Below are positions 39,722-48,635 of a DNA stretch of 64,000 nucleotides, piece by piece. Below the pieces are notes generated by a model. It was given only the letters and a program-made list of their open reading frames with translations. It did no database searches and was not told the origin of the DNA. Source of the DNA: Diploptera punctata (lineage: Eukaryota; Arthropoda; Insecta; Blattodea; Blaberidae); assembly GCA_030220185.1 (NCBI GenBank), contig JASPKZ010007250.1, forward strand, positions 719,001 to 783,000, in the 5' to 3' direction. Made by a program: the position numbers and the translations under genes. Every line of letters begins with the position of its first letter. Position 1 is the first letter of the stretch.

Positions 39722-40497
39722 TACTTACTTACTTACTTACTCACTGGCACTATCGAACCCGTAGATTCATGGCCGCGCGGACATAAGCTCTCCATACATC
39801 CATAACCTGAGCTAATGCTTTCCAATCATTCCCTGTATAATCTACTTCCCTCAAATCGCAGTTAATGTTATTCTCCCACCTCATTCTTGGTCTACCAACT
39901 GGACGTTTTCCCTCTGGCTTTCCTACAAGAAGCTTCCATGCACGTCTTTCATTCCCCATTCGTGCAACATGTCCTGCCCATTGCAGTCTACGAGACTTAA
40001 CTGTTCTTATTATATCTAGCTTCCTATAAAGACCATGTAGTTCATTGTTATGTAGTCTTCTCCATTCACCTGTCTGTTCATCTCTCTTTGGTCCAAAAAT
40101 TTTCCTAAGTACTTTATTCTCAAATACTTGTAATCTTCCTTCCTCTCTTAAAGTAAGAGTCCATGTTTCGCACCCATATAATATAACTGGTAGAATAATA
40201 GTTTTATAGGCCTATATTTTCAGTTTAACGTTTTTTGAAAGGAGTTGGGACATCAAGAGTCTCTGCAATGCATAATAGCATGCATTTCCAGAATTGAGCC
40301 TATGTTTAATTTATTTGTGCATTTCATTCCTATTTGTGATCATTGTTCCTAGGTATTTGAATTCAGCCACTTCCTCAAAATTTCCCTCATTTGTCATTAG
40401 CTGTCCATTTCCATTATATAATGAATTTCTACGTGTGACCATATATTTAGTTTTATTGATATTTACTTCCAGTCCTAATTTCTTAGTACTACTCAAT
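39722..40497 (-). pseudogene. LINE-A, RT C-terminal half with (TAAG)n tail
   Basis: The minus strand starts at the TKKLGLEVNINKTKYMVTRR region (frame 40496-40311). It passes a premature stop and a few-base insertion near 40210, and ends with frame 39959-39750: MGNERRAWKLLVGKPEGKRP, VGRPRMRWENNINCD and LREVDYTGNDWKALAQ. Its 3' end is AGTGCCAGTGAGTAAGTAAG. It is close in sequence to the copy at 41461-42192. Confidence 0.92.
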
Positions 40498-40504
40498 AGT
40501 ATGT

Positions 40505-40765
40505 GTGTGGAATGAGATGCACAAAGAAATTAAACATTGGCTCAATTCTGGAAATGCATGCTGTTATGTATTACAAGGACTCTTGACGTCACAACTCCTT
40601 TCAAAAAACGTTAAACTAAAAATGTATAAAACTGTTATTCTAACAGTTATATTATATGGATGCGAAACATGGACTCTTACTTTAAGGGAGGAAAGGAGAC
40701 TGAGTATTTGAGAATAAAGTTCTTAGGCAATTTTTTTAACCAAAGAAAGATGAACAGACTGGTGC
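40505..40765 (+). pseudogene. LINE-A fragment in opposite orientation, abutting
   Basis: NEMHKEIKHWLNSGNACCYV, LQGLLTSQLLSKNVKLKMYK and LYGCETWTLTLREERRLS in one open frame (40505-40711), then decay. It meets the minus-strand copy at about 40500 head to head. The segment is also present in the minus copy, so this is a second element rather than a simple 5' inversion. Confidence 0.85.
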
Positions 40766-40854
40766 GAACAGACGGAACGAGCGAACAGACTTCTTAATTC
40801 CTGAAAAATGATGATGATGATGTTATTATTTTACTAGTATTTATTATTTTGAAG

Positions 40855-41010
40855 CACCATCGCGCAAAAAATAATATATAACGCACGTTTGTGAAGCGTT
40901 TTACAGATTCTCGGAAATTAAAACCTCGTTAATGCTCGTTTTTTAAATATTTCCTAGCTTCTGTAAAAACCACTTCCCAACCTCGTATTCTAATATACTA
41001 TTTTAGTTCT
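40855..41010. repeat. Foldback-family repeat, copy 2
   Basis: AAGCACCATCGCGCAAAAAA, ACGCACGTTTGTGAAGCG, then CTTCTGTAAAAACCACTTCC CAACCTCG. It matches 47425-47580 along its length and the right half of 1468-1569. Confidence 0.8.
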
Positions 41011-41458
41011 AACCATAGAATATTAAAATAAGAGAAAATATAAGATAATTAATTTATAAGATAGTTTGGCACTGGAGTGTAAAGGTTGGGTCATCATTCA
41101 TTTGTGTAATATGTGGAGGCTGCAAATTATACAACATAGATGAGTCTAATCAACTCTGTGAGGTTAGCAAGTTTTTGCCCTTGTATTGTCTTCCTACGAT
41201 GCAAATCCACTATTTTCAAGATATAACTCGTTTCTTCTCTAAACCATGACCTTAATGTTGCTACTTGTGATCTCTGGTGACTACTAGAAAGACATTGCTC
41301 TCACGATAAAGATATCTGTGAGATATAGTATTAACTGTATTGCATGCGAACAGCAAGCCTAAGTACGTTAATTCCAGTATTAGTTTGTAATAGTTATATG
41401 TAGATTCCAGATGTTAGGCACTTAAAACATTCAAAATAGGCAGGCAAAAAGGCACTAA
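41011..41458. other. Unassigned stretch
   Basis: No gene seen. The last 60 bp (TAGGCACTTAAAACATTC, GGCAAAAAGGCACTAAAA) resemble the AGGCATTTA-rich tract at about 42590-42645 on the other side of the LINE-A copy. Confidence 0.4.
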
Positions 41459-41460
41459 AA

Positions 41461-42192
41461 TCACTGGCACTGTCGAACCCGTAGGTTCATGACCGCGCGG
41501 ACATAAGCTCTCCATACATCCCTATCCTGAGCTAATGCTTTCCAATCATTCCCTGTATAATCTACTTCCCTCGAATTATAGTTAATGTTGTTCTCCCACC
41601 TCATTCTTGGTCTACCAACTGGGCGTTTTCCCTCTGGCTTTCCTACAAGAAGCTTCCATGCAAGTCTTTCATTCCCCATACGTGCAACATGTCCTGCCCA
41701 TCGCAGTCTATCAGACTTAACTGTTCTTATTATATCTGGCTTCCTATAAAGACCATGTAGTTCATTGTTATGTAGTCTTCTCCATTCACCTGTCTGTTCA
41801 TCTCTCTTTGGTCCAAACATTTTCCTAAGTACTTTATTCTCAAATACTTGTAATCTCCTTTCCTCCCTTAAAGTAAGAGTCCATGTTTCGCACCCATGTA
41901 GTATATCTGGTAGAATAATAGTTTTATATATTTTCAGTTTAACGTTTCTTGAAAGGAGTTGGGACATCAAAAGTCTCTGCAATGCATAATAACACGCATT
42001 TCCAGAATTGAGCCTATGTTTAATTTCTTTGTGCATCTCATTCCTATTTGTGATTATTGTTCCTAGGTATTTGAATTCAGCCACTTCCTCAAAATTTCCC
42101 TCATTTGTCATTAGCTGTCCATTTCCATTATATAATGTATTTCTACGTGTGACCATATATTTAGTTTTATTGATATTTACTTCCAGTCCTAA
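41461..42192 (-). pseudogene. LINE-A reverse transcriptase C-terminal half, best-preserved copy
   Basis: A single open frame of 268 codons (start at 42267, LINE-A homology from about 42192). Landmarks from N to C: GLEVNINKTKYMVTRRN, NEGNFEEVAEFKYLGTIITN, HRLNSGNACYYALQRLL, HGCETWTLTLREERRLQVFE, FGPKRDEQTGEWRRLHNNEL, KSDRLRWAGHVARMGNERLA, GKPEGKRPVGRPRMRWENNI and WKALAQDRDVWRAYV. It lacks the YADD palm and everything upstream, so it is a 5'-truncated insertion with no activity of its own, but it carries no stop. The first ~25 residues of the open frame are flanking DNA. No tetranucleotide tail is present at 41461, unlike its relatives. Confidence 0.93.
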
Positions 42193-42760
42193 GTCAAAAT
42201 AGTCTCTTACAAAAAAATGGACTACAACATAAAGTTTTACAGCCTTATGTAAAGAATGTAAACACATGCTATCAATAGCATATGAAGATATCAGATATAA
42301 TTTTTGAACTTTTTTTTTTTGCGAAATACACGGAGTGCGTAAGATAAAAAAATAAAATAGCCGATACTTATTTCGCCTAACGGGAGATCATTGAGGGGAA
42401 AACCATCTACCTGCTAGGTTATTGGCTTATTGCTACCCTTATCCTAAAATATTTTAACAGAATTTATTTAAAAAAACACTTGAAAATTTCTAAGTCCTAG
42501 GCAGACTCCACGCGCATTCGCCAATGATATGTGTCATGAAGTTTGTCCATTTTAATCAGTTTAATTGAAATGCTAAGTTAATTTTGAGAAAAAATGGCTA
42601 ATAGGCATTTAGAGGCATTGTAAGCTGAAATAGGCATTTATAGGCAAAATGAACTTCATGGAAAATAACTTTAGGTTCGTCGATATGAACTAATATAAAG
42701 TCACTTTTACAATATCTATAATAAATAACTGTAGCCATTTTCCCTAACATCCGGTCTCTA
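42193..42760. other. Unassigned AT-rich stretch with AGGCATTTA motifs
   Basis: Contains ATAGGCATTTAGAGGCATTG and GAAATAGGCATTTATAGGCA, possibly the other side of a repeat split by the LINE-A insertion. No gene. Confidence 0.4.
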
Positions 42761-42761
42761 G

Positions 42762-43455
42762 TTATATGGATGCGAAACATGGACTCTTACTTCTTCTTCT
42801 TCTTCTCCTTCATTTCATGTGATAGGCCTAGTGGTCTGTTACGGTCTCAATCCAACGTTTGAAGGGTCTGCCCAAAGATCTCTTGCCTGGTGTCTGCTAA
42901 TTTAAGATTTGACGTGGTATTCTTGTTCTGCTCATTCTTCTTGCGTGAGATTTCCAGTTGTGTGTGTATTTTTGTACATATTCCATGACTGATTCTGTTT
43001 GTAATTCTCTGAGAATCTCAAAATTCCTGAGGATTACAAACAGAATCAGACTCTTACTTTAAGAGAAAAAATTACGAGTATTTTAAAATAAAATTAAGAA
43101 AATGTTTGTACCAAAGAGAAATGAACAGACGTGCGAATGGAGAAAACTGCGTAACAGTGAGTTGCATGGTTTTTATAGGAAACTAGATGTATTAAGAGCA
43201 GTTAATACTCATAGACTACGATTGGAAAGACATGTGGCACGAATGGGGAATGAAACTAGGATATGGAAGGAAAACCAGAAGGAAAACGCCCAGTTGGTAG
43301 AACAAGAATGAGATGGGAGAATAACATTAACCATAATTTGATGGAAGTAGATTTTATAGGGGATGATTGTAAAACATTAGCTCAGGGTAGGGATGTGTGG
43401 AGAGCTTATGTCCGCGCGGCCATGAATCTACTGATTCGATAGTGTTAGTGAGTTA
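42762..43455 (+). pseudogene. LINE-A copy split by a LINE-B-type insertion
   Basis: The left stub TTATATGGATGCGAAACATG (42762) resumes after the insertion at 43049. From there it reads CTCTTACTTTAAGAGAAAAA, frame 43102-43311 with FVPKRNEQTCEWRKLRNSEL and HVARMGNETR, then GGTAGAACAAGAATGAGATG and the terminal GATAGTGTTAGTGAGTTAGT. Several frameshifts. Confidence 0.85.
42793..43048 (-). mobile_element. LINE-B-type 5'-truncated insertion, 11 bp TSD, folded 5' end
   Basis: Flanked by GACTCTTACTT at 42782-42792 and 43049-43059. In minus orientation the 3' end has a GAAGAAGAA tail and a CACATGAAATGAAGGAG-like terminus. The 5' end contains a short inverted repeat: GATTCTGTTTGTAAT near 42985 and ATTACAAACAGAATC near 43033. 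This is consistent with a small 5' inversion during insertion. Confidence 0.8.
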
Positions 43456-43690
43456 GTTATTTTAACGATCCCCATGATAATCTAGGTACATTCTTCTTAC
43501 ATAACATAGTTCAGCTCGCTATTGTCGTGGTTCAGTCATTTATGTTCGTGCGCTTCTGTTTGTTCGCCAATGTTTGTGGCAACAAGTTATTCTTGATTAA
43601 TTACATTTGTTTTTTATGTGATTTCTTGAGTCTTAAAACAGGTCTTACAACTACATTTGTGCAGTCAACTGTTTTTGTCTATCCTTTTAT
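43456..43690. other. Unassigned stretch
   Basis: Nothing recognised. Confidence 0.4.
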
Positions 43691-43692
43691 TA

Positions 43693-44235
43693 CACTGAGC
43701 AACAAAAAAGAAACTTTTTTTTGTCTCAGAAAGAAAAATATGTGATTCTGATAGTATTTTTTTCTCCTGAATTCAAATATGATATCGGTTGTTCTCCATC
43801 ACGAATGGTTTCTGAGAGACAGGAATTTATAATTTGAAACATTTGAATATTTTCTACTTTCGTAACTACACAATATTCGAACATTCGGACTCACCTTGAA
43901 AGTAAGAAATGATGATTTTCTGCTATATTTCACCTGTGGAGCATCCCTCTTGATAATCCAACAATAATCGGCCAGCATATTAGGATTCCATTTGCCTTGC
44001 TATCTCTTTTCCATAGCTGAAATCTCCTGAGTTAGCTCATTTGGTTTTATTTTACAGTGGACAAGTGGACGAAAAGACATTTATTAAAAAATAATTATTT
44101 AAATCCATTAATTGAAATTGAAATAAAAAACTGTGGGTGATGGAGAAATTCCGAATGCATATTTGAAAACACGATAAAAAACTGCATTAAGTACAACTAT
44201 TGGTACTCATGAGACAAAAATCATGTTGACCAGTG
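43693..44235 (+). mobile_element. MITE-1 copy 3
   Basis: CACTGAGCAACAAAAAAGAA at the left and CATGTTGACCAGTG at the right, with TTATTA immediately outside both ends, the only copy where the two flanks agree. The embedded protein tail on the minus strand (about 43900-44050) is disrupted. Confidence 0.85.
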
Positions 44236-44595
44236 TTATTAATCCTTCTTTTCTCTGCCATATGAAGAACTTATTTTAAATATTTTTAAATTATTTTATT
44301 TCATTATAGGTACTAATTTTTAAGAAGTCCTAAAATTATAAATTGTATTCCATCTATAATTTTTTTAAAATATAGCATTAAAGGCTCTCTTGTTCATATT
44401 TCACTCATAACTGGCACAAACAAGATAGGTCGATATATCTGTTTTATTTTGTTTTTTTAGTGAACTTCCTCCGTTTTATATTTATCAAAGACAAAAATTG
44501 TCTACTATAGCTAATAGAATGAAGAATTCACTTATCTTGTTATTGCTATATATGAAGCGGCATAAAAACAGTATCCATTAAGAAAATAAAAAATA
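44236..44595. other. Unassigned AT-rich stretch
   Basis: Nothing recognised. Confidence 0.45.
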
Positions 44596-44599
44596 GAAG

Positions 44600-45308
44600 A
44601 AATTTACTTATCCGGTTTATTCACAGGGATGAATGATTTAATAATCTGTCTTGTACAGATTCAGCATGAATTAAATAAAATGTATGCATTAAACGGTCTA
44701 AAGATACCAGTAAGAAAAACAAAAATCATGGCTTTTTGAAGGAAAAGATCCAATGAGATCCAAATTATTCTAGAAAACCAAAGTAGGCTATAGAACAGAT
44801 GTCTAGTTTCAAATGCTTTGGCTGCGATATTAGATTCAATATAGAAATATAGGCCTATATTGATTCTAAAATAAATACATTTCAGACGGTATGTGGAACA
44901 ATACAGAAAACGTTAAAACATTAAAAAAAAATATATATATATATATAAAGTTATGACAATTCCTATAATATATGGATGTGAATCTTGGACTCCAACGAAA
45001 ATACAGAAAAATAGAATACAAACGGCAGAGAAGACAAGTTAAAGGGTGTACAAACTTGATAGAATTATAAATGAGGATATAAGAGAAGAATAAAAAATGC
45101 AGCCTTTATTAGATAAAGTCATGAATTACAGACAAAAGTGGATTGATCACATGAATGGAATGAGTAAGAACAGACACGGTATCCATTGTTAGCAAGAAAT
45201 TAAACAAGAGGGAGATGTAATGTCGGAAGTCCTAGAAAACGTTGAGCTGATGCATTATGAAGTCGGAATGGGCAATTACCTAATCCTTGGAGTGACGATG
45301 ATGATGAC
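44600..45308 (+). pseudogene. LINE-B-like reverse transcriptase, degenerate
   Basis: TTACTTATCCGGTTTATTCA and GTCTTGTACAGATTCAGCAT align with the fragment inside the satellite at 55765-56025. Further on TATGGATGTGAATCTTGGAC (YGCESW) and AAAGTGGATTGATCACATGA (KWIDHM) mark the tail. The 3' end reads AATTACCTAATCCTTGGAG followed by GATGATGATGA. It contains a small (TA)n run at 44929-44946. Confidence 0.75.
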
Positions 45309-46195
45309 AGATTCAGAAACGGAATTTGATGGGAAGTCCCTCTTTTGCTAGTTTCTAGAGTGCTAGCCTAGAGAATAATCCAAGTGTCCAAATACTAGAA
45401 ATCGAACTTATTGCTCAGGAACGCTGTCTACGCTGTCGATTTGAGGGAAATCAATATTATAAACAGAATTGAATAGTTGCCCCGAAAAGAGATCTAACCC
45501 GCAAACTACAAATTGTTGGGAAAACTAAAAAAACGTATAATGTTCATTTTGAGGCTATTACCTTTGTTATATCATATACATTTTAATCTCGCATCCTATT
45601 GGAATCATATAGGCCTACAGCCAATTTGAATACAAAATAACATGCTAATAACTAAATGTTAACAATTTAATACAGAATTGAGTGCAAAAGTGATCTATCT
45701 CCATAGAGTGGAAAAAGTATTTAACACATATTTTAACTAAAATGCTATAATAAATATAAAATACTTATTGAACACTGATTCAGTTAGAAAAATGTCTAAC
45801 TTAATCGGTTTTTAATATTTATTTTCCATTTAATGTTATTTCCTTACATTATTTATGTCTTTCTTATTTTCACTCAATTTCTCTAGGATTCTGATCAAAA
45901 TTGACGGAACTGTGGATGGAATGAATTTACACATGTGCAATAATTGTTTTTCTGCATTGCTATTAATGATGACTTGACTAACTTCTTCCGCCATTTTGTT
46001 ACATATAGATCACCATTCGCTTGAAAGCCAACTTTTAAAAATAAATAAAACAGGTCTGGAAGAGAGTATGGATAGTTTTACATGCACCGTGCCGTGATAT
46101 TCTCCTGATAGATCACTAATTCAACGAAAACTCAACTTTCAAATTGTGGATTAAATCTCTTTTCGGAGCAACAATTCAATTATTGGAAAACATGA
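45309..46195. other. Unassigned stretch
   Basis: Almost 900 bp with no recognisable gene, RNA or repeat. Confidence 0.5.
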
Positions 46196-46199
46196 GCTT

Positions 46200-46262
46200 A
46201 TAATAGGGATGTATGGAGAACTTGTGTCCACGGTGCCATGAAACCTCGGGTTCTTAATATGC
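46200..46262 (+). pseudogene. LINE-A extreme 3' fragment
   Basis: ATAGGGATGTATGGAGAACT TGTGTCC then GCCATGAAACCTCGGGTTCT is the DVWRAYVRAAMN...RVR end of LINE-A. No tail. Confidence 0.75.
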
Positions 46263-46600
46263 ATGCATAATGTTGTTTGTAACTTAAGTTTGCGTAGGTA
46301 GACAGCAAATTTATGTTATCCAATGGTAAGTCAGTTTGAAAATGATTTACTTTAAGTGTTTATAATTGAAGGGTGTTTCACAGAATGTTGCGTCACAATA
46401 AGAGAACTATGACGCATTTTACTCATCAGGATTTATTAACACTGCATTAACCACATGAGAAAGGTCATTTGCATTAAAACAGGAAACAAATCTTGACGCA
46501 TTTTGCAAAATGGCATGGCCCCTTATTTAAATTTTAAAAAAAATGTTTTTTTTTTGCGCGATAGTTCATTTTGTTGTACTTACAGCAATGGCGATCATGA
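46263..46600. other. Unassigned stretch with a possible transposon terminus
   Basis: GAAGGGTGTTTCACAGAATG at 46369 resembles the outer end of mariner/IS630-type elements, but no partner end is visible. Confidence 0.35.
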
Positions 46601-46604
46601 CTGA

Positions 46605-47140
46605 AACTTCGACTTCCTACATTTCGGGGTTGCCAACCTAAATAACTATATTGTAATATCGCATATTACAAACCGTGTGCGGGAAGTAAAACTAGTGTTA
46701 ATATACGTTATACGAAACAAATCACAGCATATTAAATGAACTGAATTTCATTGAAACAATATAAAAGAATATATCCAAGATTGAAAGTTCAACTTCCTAC
46801 ATTTCGGGGTTACCAACCTAAATAACTATACTATAATATTGCATATTACAAACCATGTAATGTTGGTTCAAGGAATATAGGAAGGCCAGTGAAAAGATGG
46901 ACAGAACAACTGTGAGGCGGAACAGGCAATTTGCCTAGTCCGTGAAGTGAAGAAGAAGAAGAAGAAGACAAACCATGTGCGGGAAGTAAAACCCCTGCCC
47001 TTTATGTATACCATGTACTATGTTTATACAAAAAATATTCAAAATATAGTGTTAATATACGTTATACGAAACAAATCACAGTATTTTAAATGAACTGAAC
47101 TTCATTGAAACAATATGAAAGAATATATATGTACTTGCCG
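46605..47140 (+). repeat. Two-copy tandem repeat (~185 bp), second copy interrupted
   Basis: ACTTCCTACATTTCGGGGTT to AACAATATAAAAGAATATAT occurs at 46612-46780. It occurs again at 46791-47126, with a LINE tail inserted (46859-46967) and extra sequence (CCCTGCCCTTTATG) at 46991. A core repeated motif is TTAATATACGTTATACGAAA. Confidence 0.85.
46859..46967 (+). mobile_element. LINE 3' stub, 109 bp, with 11 bp TSD
   Basis: Exactly delimited by ACAAACCATGT at 46848-46858 and 46968-46978. The content is AGGCCAGTGAAAAGATGGAC (GRPVKRWT), CCGTGAAGTGAAGAAGAAG and a (GAA)n tail, so only the last ~30 codons and 3' end of a LINE-B relative were inserted. Confidence 0.9.
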
Positions 47141-47276
47141 CCATTTTAACACTGGTTGTACGGCCTGCTGTAGTCTCAACTAATAAACATTGCCCACACT
47201 GTTAACGATAGTCAGTTATTTATAATGAACGCAGTAGATATAACAATGATGTTAATTATTTCACTATTATTTATCA
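47141..47276. other. Short unassigned stretch
   Basis: Nothing recognised. Confidence 0.4.
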
Positions 47277-47416
47277 TCCATCACCGGTGTGGAAAGCAAC
47301 GGGAAGCTACCACACCTACACAATTCCCTAGTAAAGCTGCAAGCATAGCATGAAAATGCTATGATTGCAGTGAAGGACCTGCCTTCGGGCAGAATTACTA
47401 TGGATGGATGGATTAT
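47277..47416 (+). repeat. Solo module F
   Basis: CCATCACCGGTGTGGAAAGC, AACGGGAAGCTACCACACCT and GGCAGAATTACTATGGATGG. No SINE-A head or body is attached, so F can exist alone, as expected of a 3' part left by 5' truncation. Confidence 0.85.
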
Positions 47417-47424
47417 TTATTATT

Positions 47425-47582
47425 TTGAAAACACCATCGCGTAAAAAATTATGTACAACGCACGTTTGTGAAGTGTTTTAAAGAATCTCGAAAATTAAAA
47501 ACATAGCTATCGCTCGGTTTTTAAACATTTCCTCGCTTCTGTAAAAACTACTTCCCAACCTCGCATCTAATATACTATTTAA
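47425..47582. repeat. Foldback-family repeat, copy 3
   Basis: AACACCATCGCGTAAAAAAT, ACGCACGTTTGTGAAG and CTGTAAAAACTACTTCCCAA. Same family as copies at 1468 and 40855. Confidence 0.8.
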
Positions 47583-47689
47583 AGAATGTAAAACTTTACT
47601 TGGTTCAGTTATGACCAAATACACTACTTTGAACGCATTTCAGTACTTTTAAAATCCGTACTGTACAACCTTTGAGGATGTTTTGTAGA

Positions 47690-48119
47690 CAGATAGATAA
47701 ATAGATCATCGATTGATTAATGTTTTTGACATCGTCCGATTCCTAATGGTTGTAGATGTTTCTCCTTCATGTATAAATATATTACCTGACCCCCAGGAGG
47801 TTTTAGGCCTTCCTTTGCCTCGTCTTCCCTTAGGTTTCCATTCCAAAACACATGTTGGTAGCCGATCCCCTTCCATTCGCTGGACATGTCCGTACCATCT
47901 TAATTGCTGAGTTTTAATATACTCTAAAATAGGGTTTTCAATCTTCATTTTCTCCCTTATTATTTTCAAAATTATGAATGGTGAAAAAGTTCCTGAAGAA
48001 TGGAAACTAGGCTACATTTCGACAATCCATAGAAAAGGAAAAAAAGGCCAATGTGAAAATTATAGATGTATAACAGTAACTAGTATATGAGTAGACTAAA
48101 ATATTATTTGGAAAAAAAA

Positions 48120-48177
<58 letters not shown>

Positions 48178-48252
48178 TAGAATTAGAGGAACAGTCACGA
48201 TTTAGAGCAGGTTGTACCACAACCGACAAATTATTTTGCATTACTCGGGTAA
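47690..48252 (-). pseudogene. LINE-C copy with 5' inversion
   Basis: The 3' segment (47967-47706, minus) reads EYIKTQQLRWYGHVQRMEGD then LEWKPKGRRGKGRPKTSWGS. The adjoining segment (47967-48250) reads on the plus strand MNGEKVPEEWKLGYISTIHR, GQCENYRCITVTS and DIELEEQSRFRAGCTTTDKL. That is the N-terminal fingers/palm part of a reverse transcriptase, with the EEW and NYR blocks. The two segments do not overlap in the protein and face opposite ways, the signature of a 5' inversion formed during insertion. A (TA)n run at 48128-48170 interrupts the second segment. Confidence 0.85.
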
Positions 48253-48309
48253 TATAATGTTTTGTAATACGCTAAAGTAATAAAATTACTGTAAATGATG
48301 GTAAACAGA

Positions 48310-48398
48310 AAAAAAATTTGTCTGAACAGGAGATGAAACCCGAACTTCCAGCTTTACGTGCTGATGTTCTGACGACTGAGCTAATTCATGCTACATAC
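48310..48398 (-). mobile_element. tRNA-like SINE head (tentative)
   Basis: The minus strand reads GAATTAGCTCAGTCGTCAGA (box A-like), then GGAAGTTCGGGTTTCATC (box B-like), spaced as in tRNA. No recognisable body follows. Confidence 0.45.
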
Positions 48399-48522
48399 CA
48401 ATCCAAGCTGAAACCTCCCATTACCTTACTCTCTTGGTCGCATATCCAATGCAATGCAATGATTATTTTTTTCTCCTTACCATTGATTACAATAGTATAG
48501 TTGCGTCATTGGGGAACATTAA
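48399..48522. other. Short unassigned stretch
   Basis: Nothing recognised. Confidence 0.4.
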
Positions 48523-48635
48523 CCATGGGGAGAAGATTACACAGGGGATGATTTGATAACATTATCACGTGATATTATGTCCGCGCAAAGAGGAACCTAC
48601 AGGTTCGATAGTGCCAGTGAGTTAGTTAGGGTTAA
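48523..48635 (+). pseudogene. LINE-A 3' end fragment
   Basis: GAAGATTACACAGGGGATGA (DYTGD) and ATTATGTCCGCGC, ending GATAGTGCCAGTGAGTTAGT TAG. Only the last ~35 codons and tail. Confidence 0.85.

Noticed and set aside
41765..42202. Plus-strand frames opposite the LINE-A copy (MLCSLLHSPVCSS, MSLCLISLCISF)
   Set aside because: They recur opposite every LINE-A copy as shadows of the reverse transcriptase frame.
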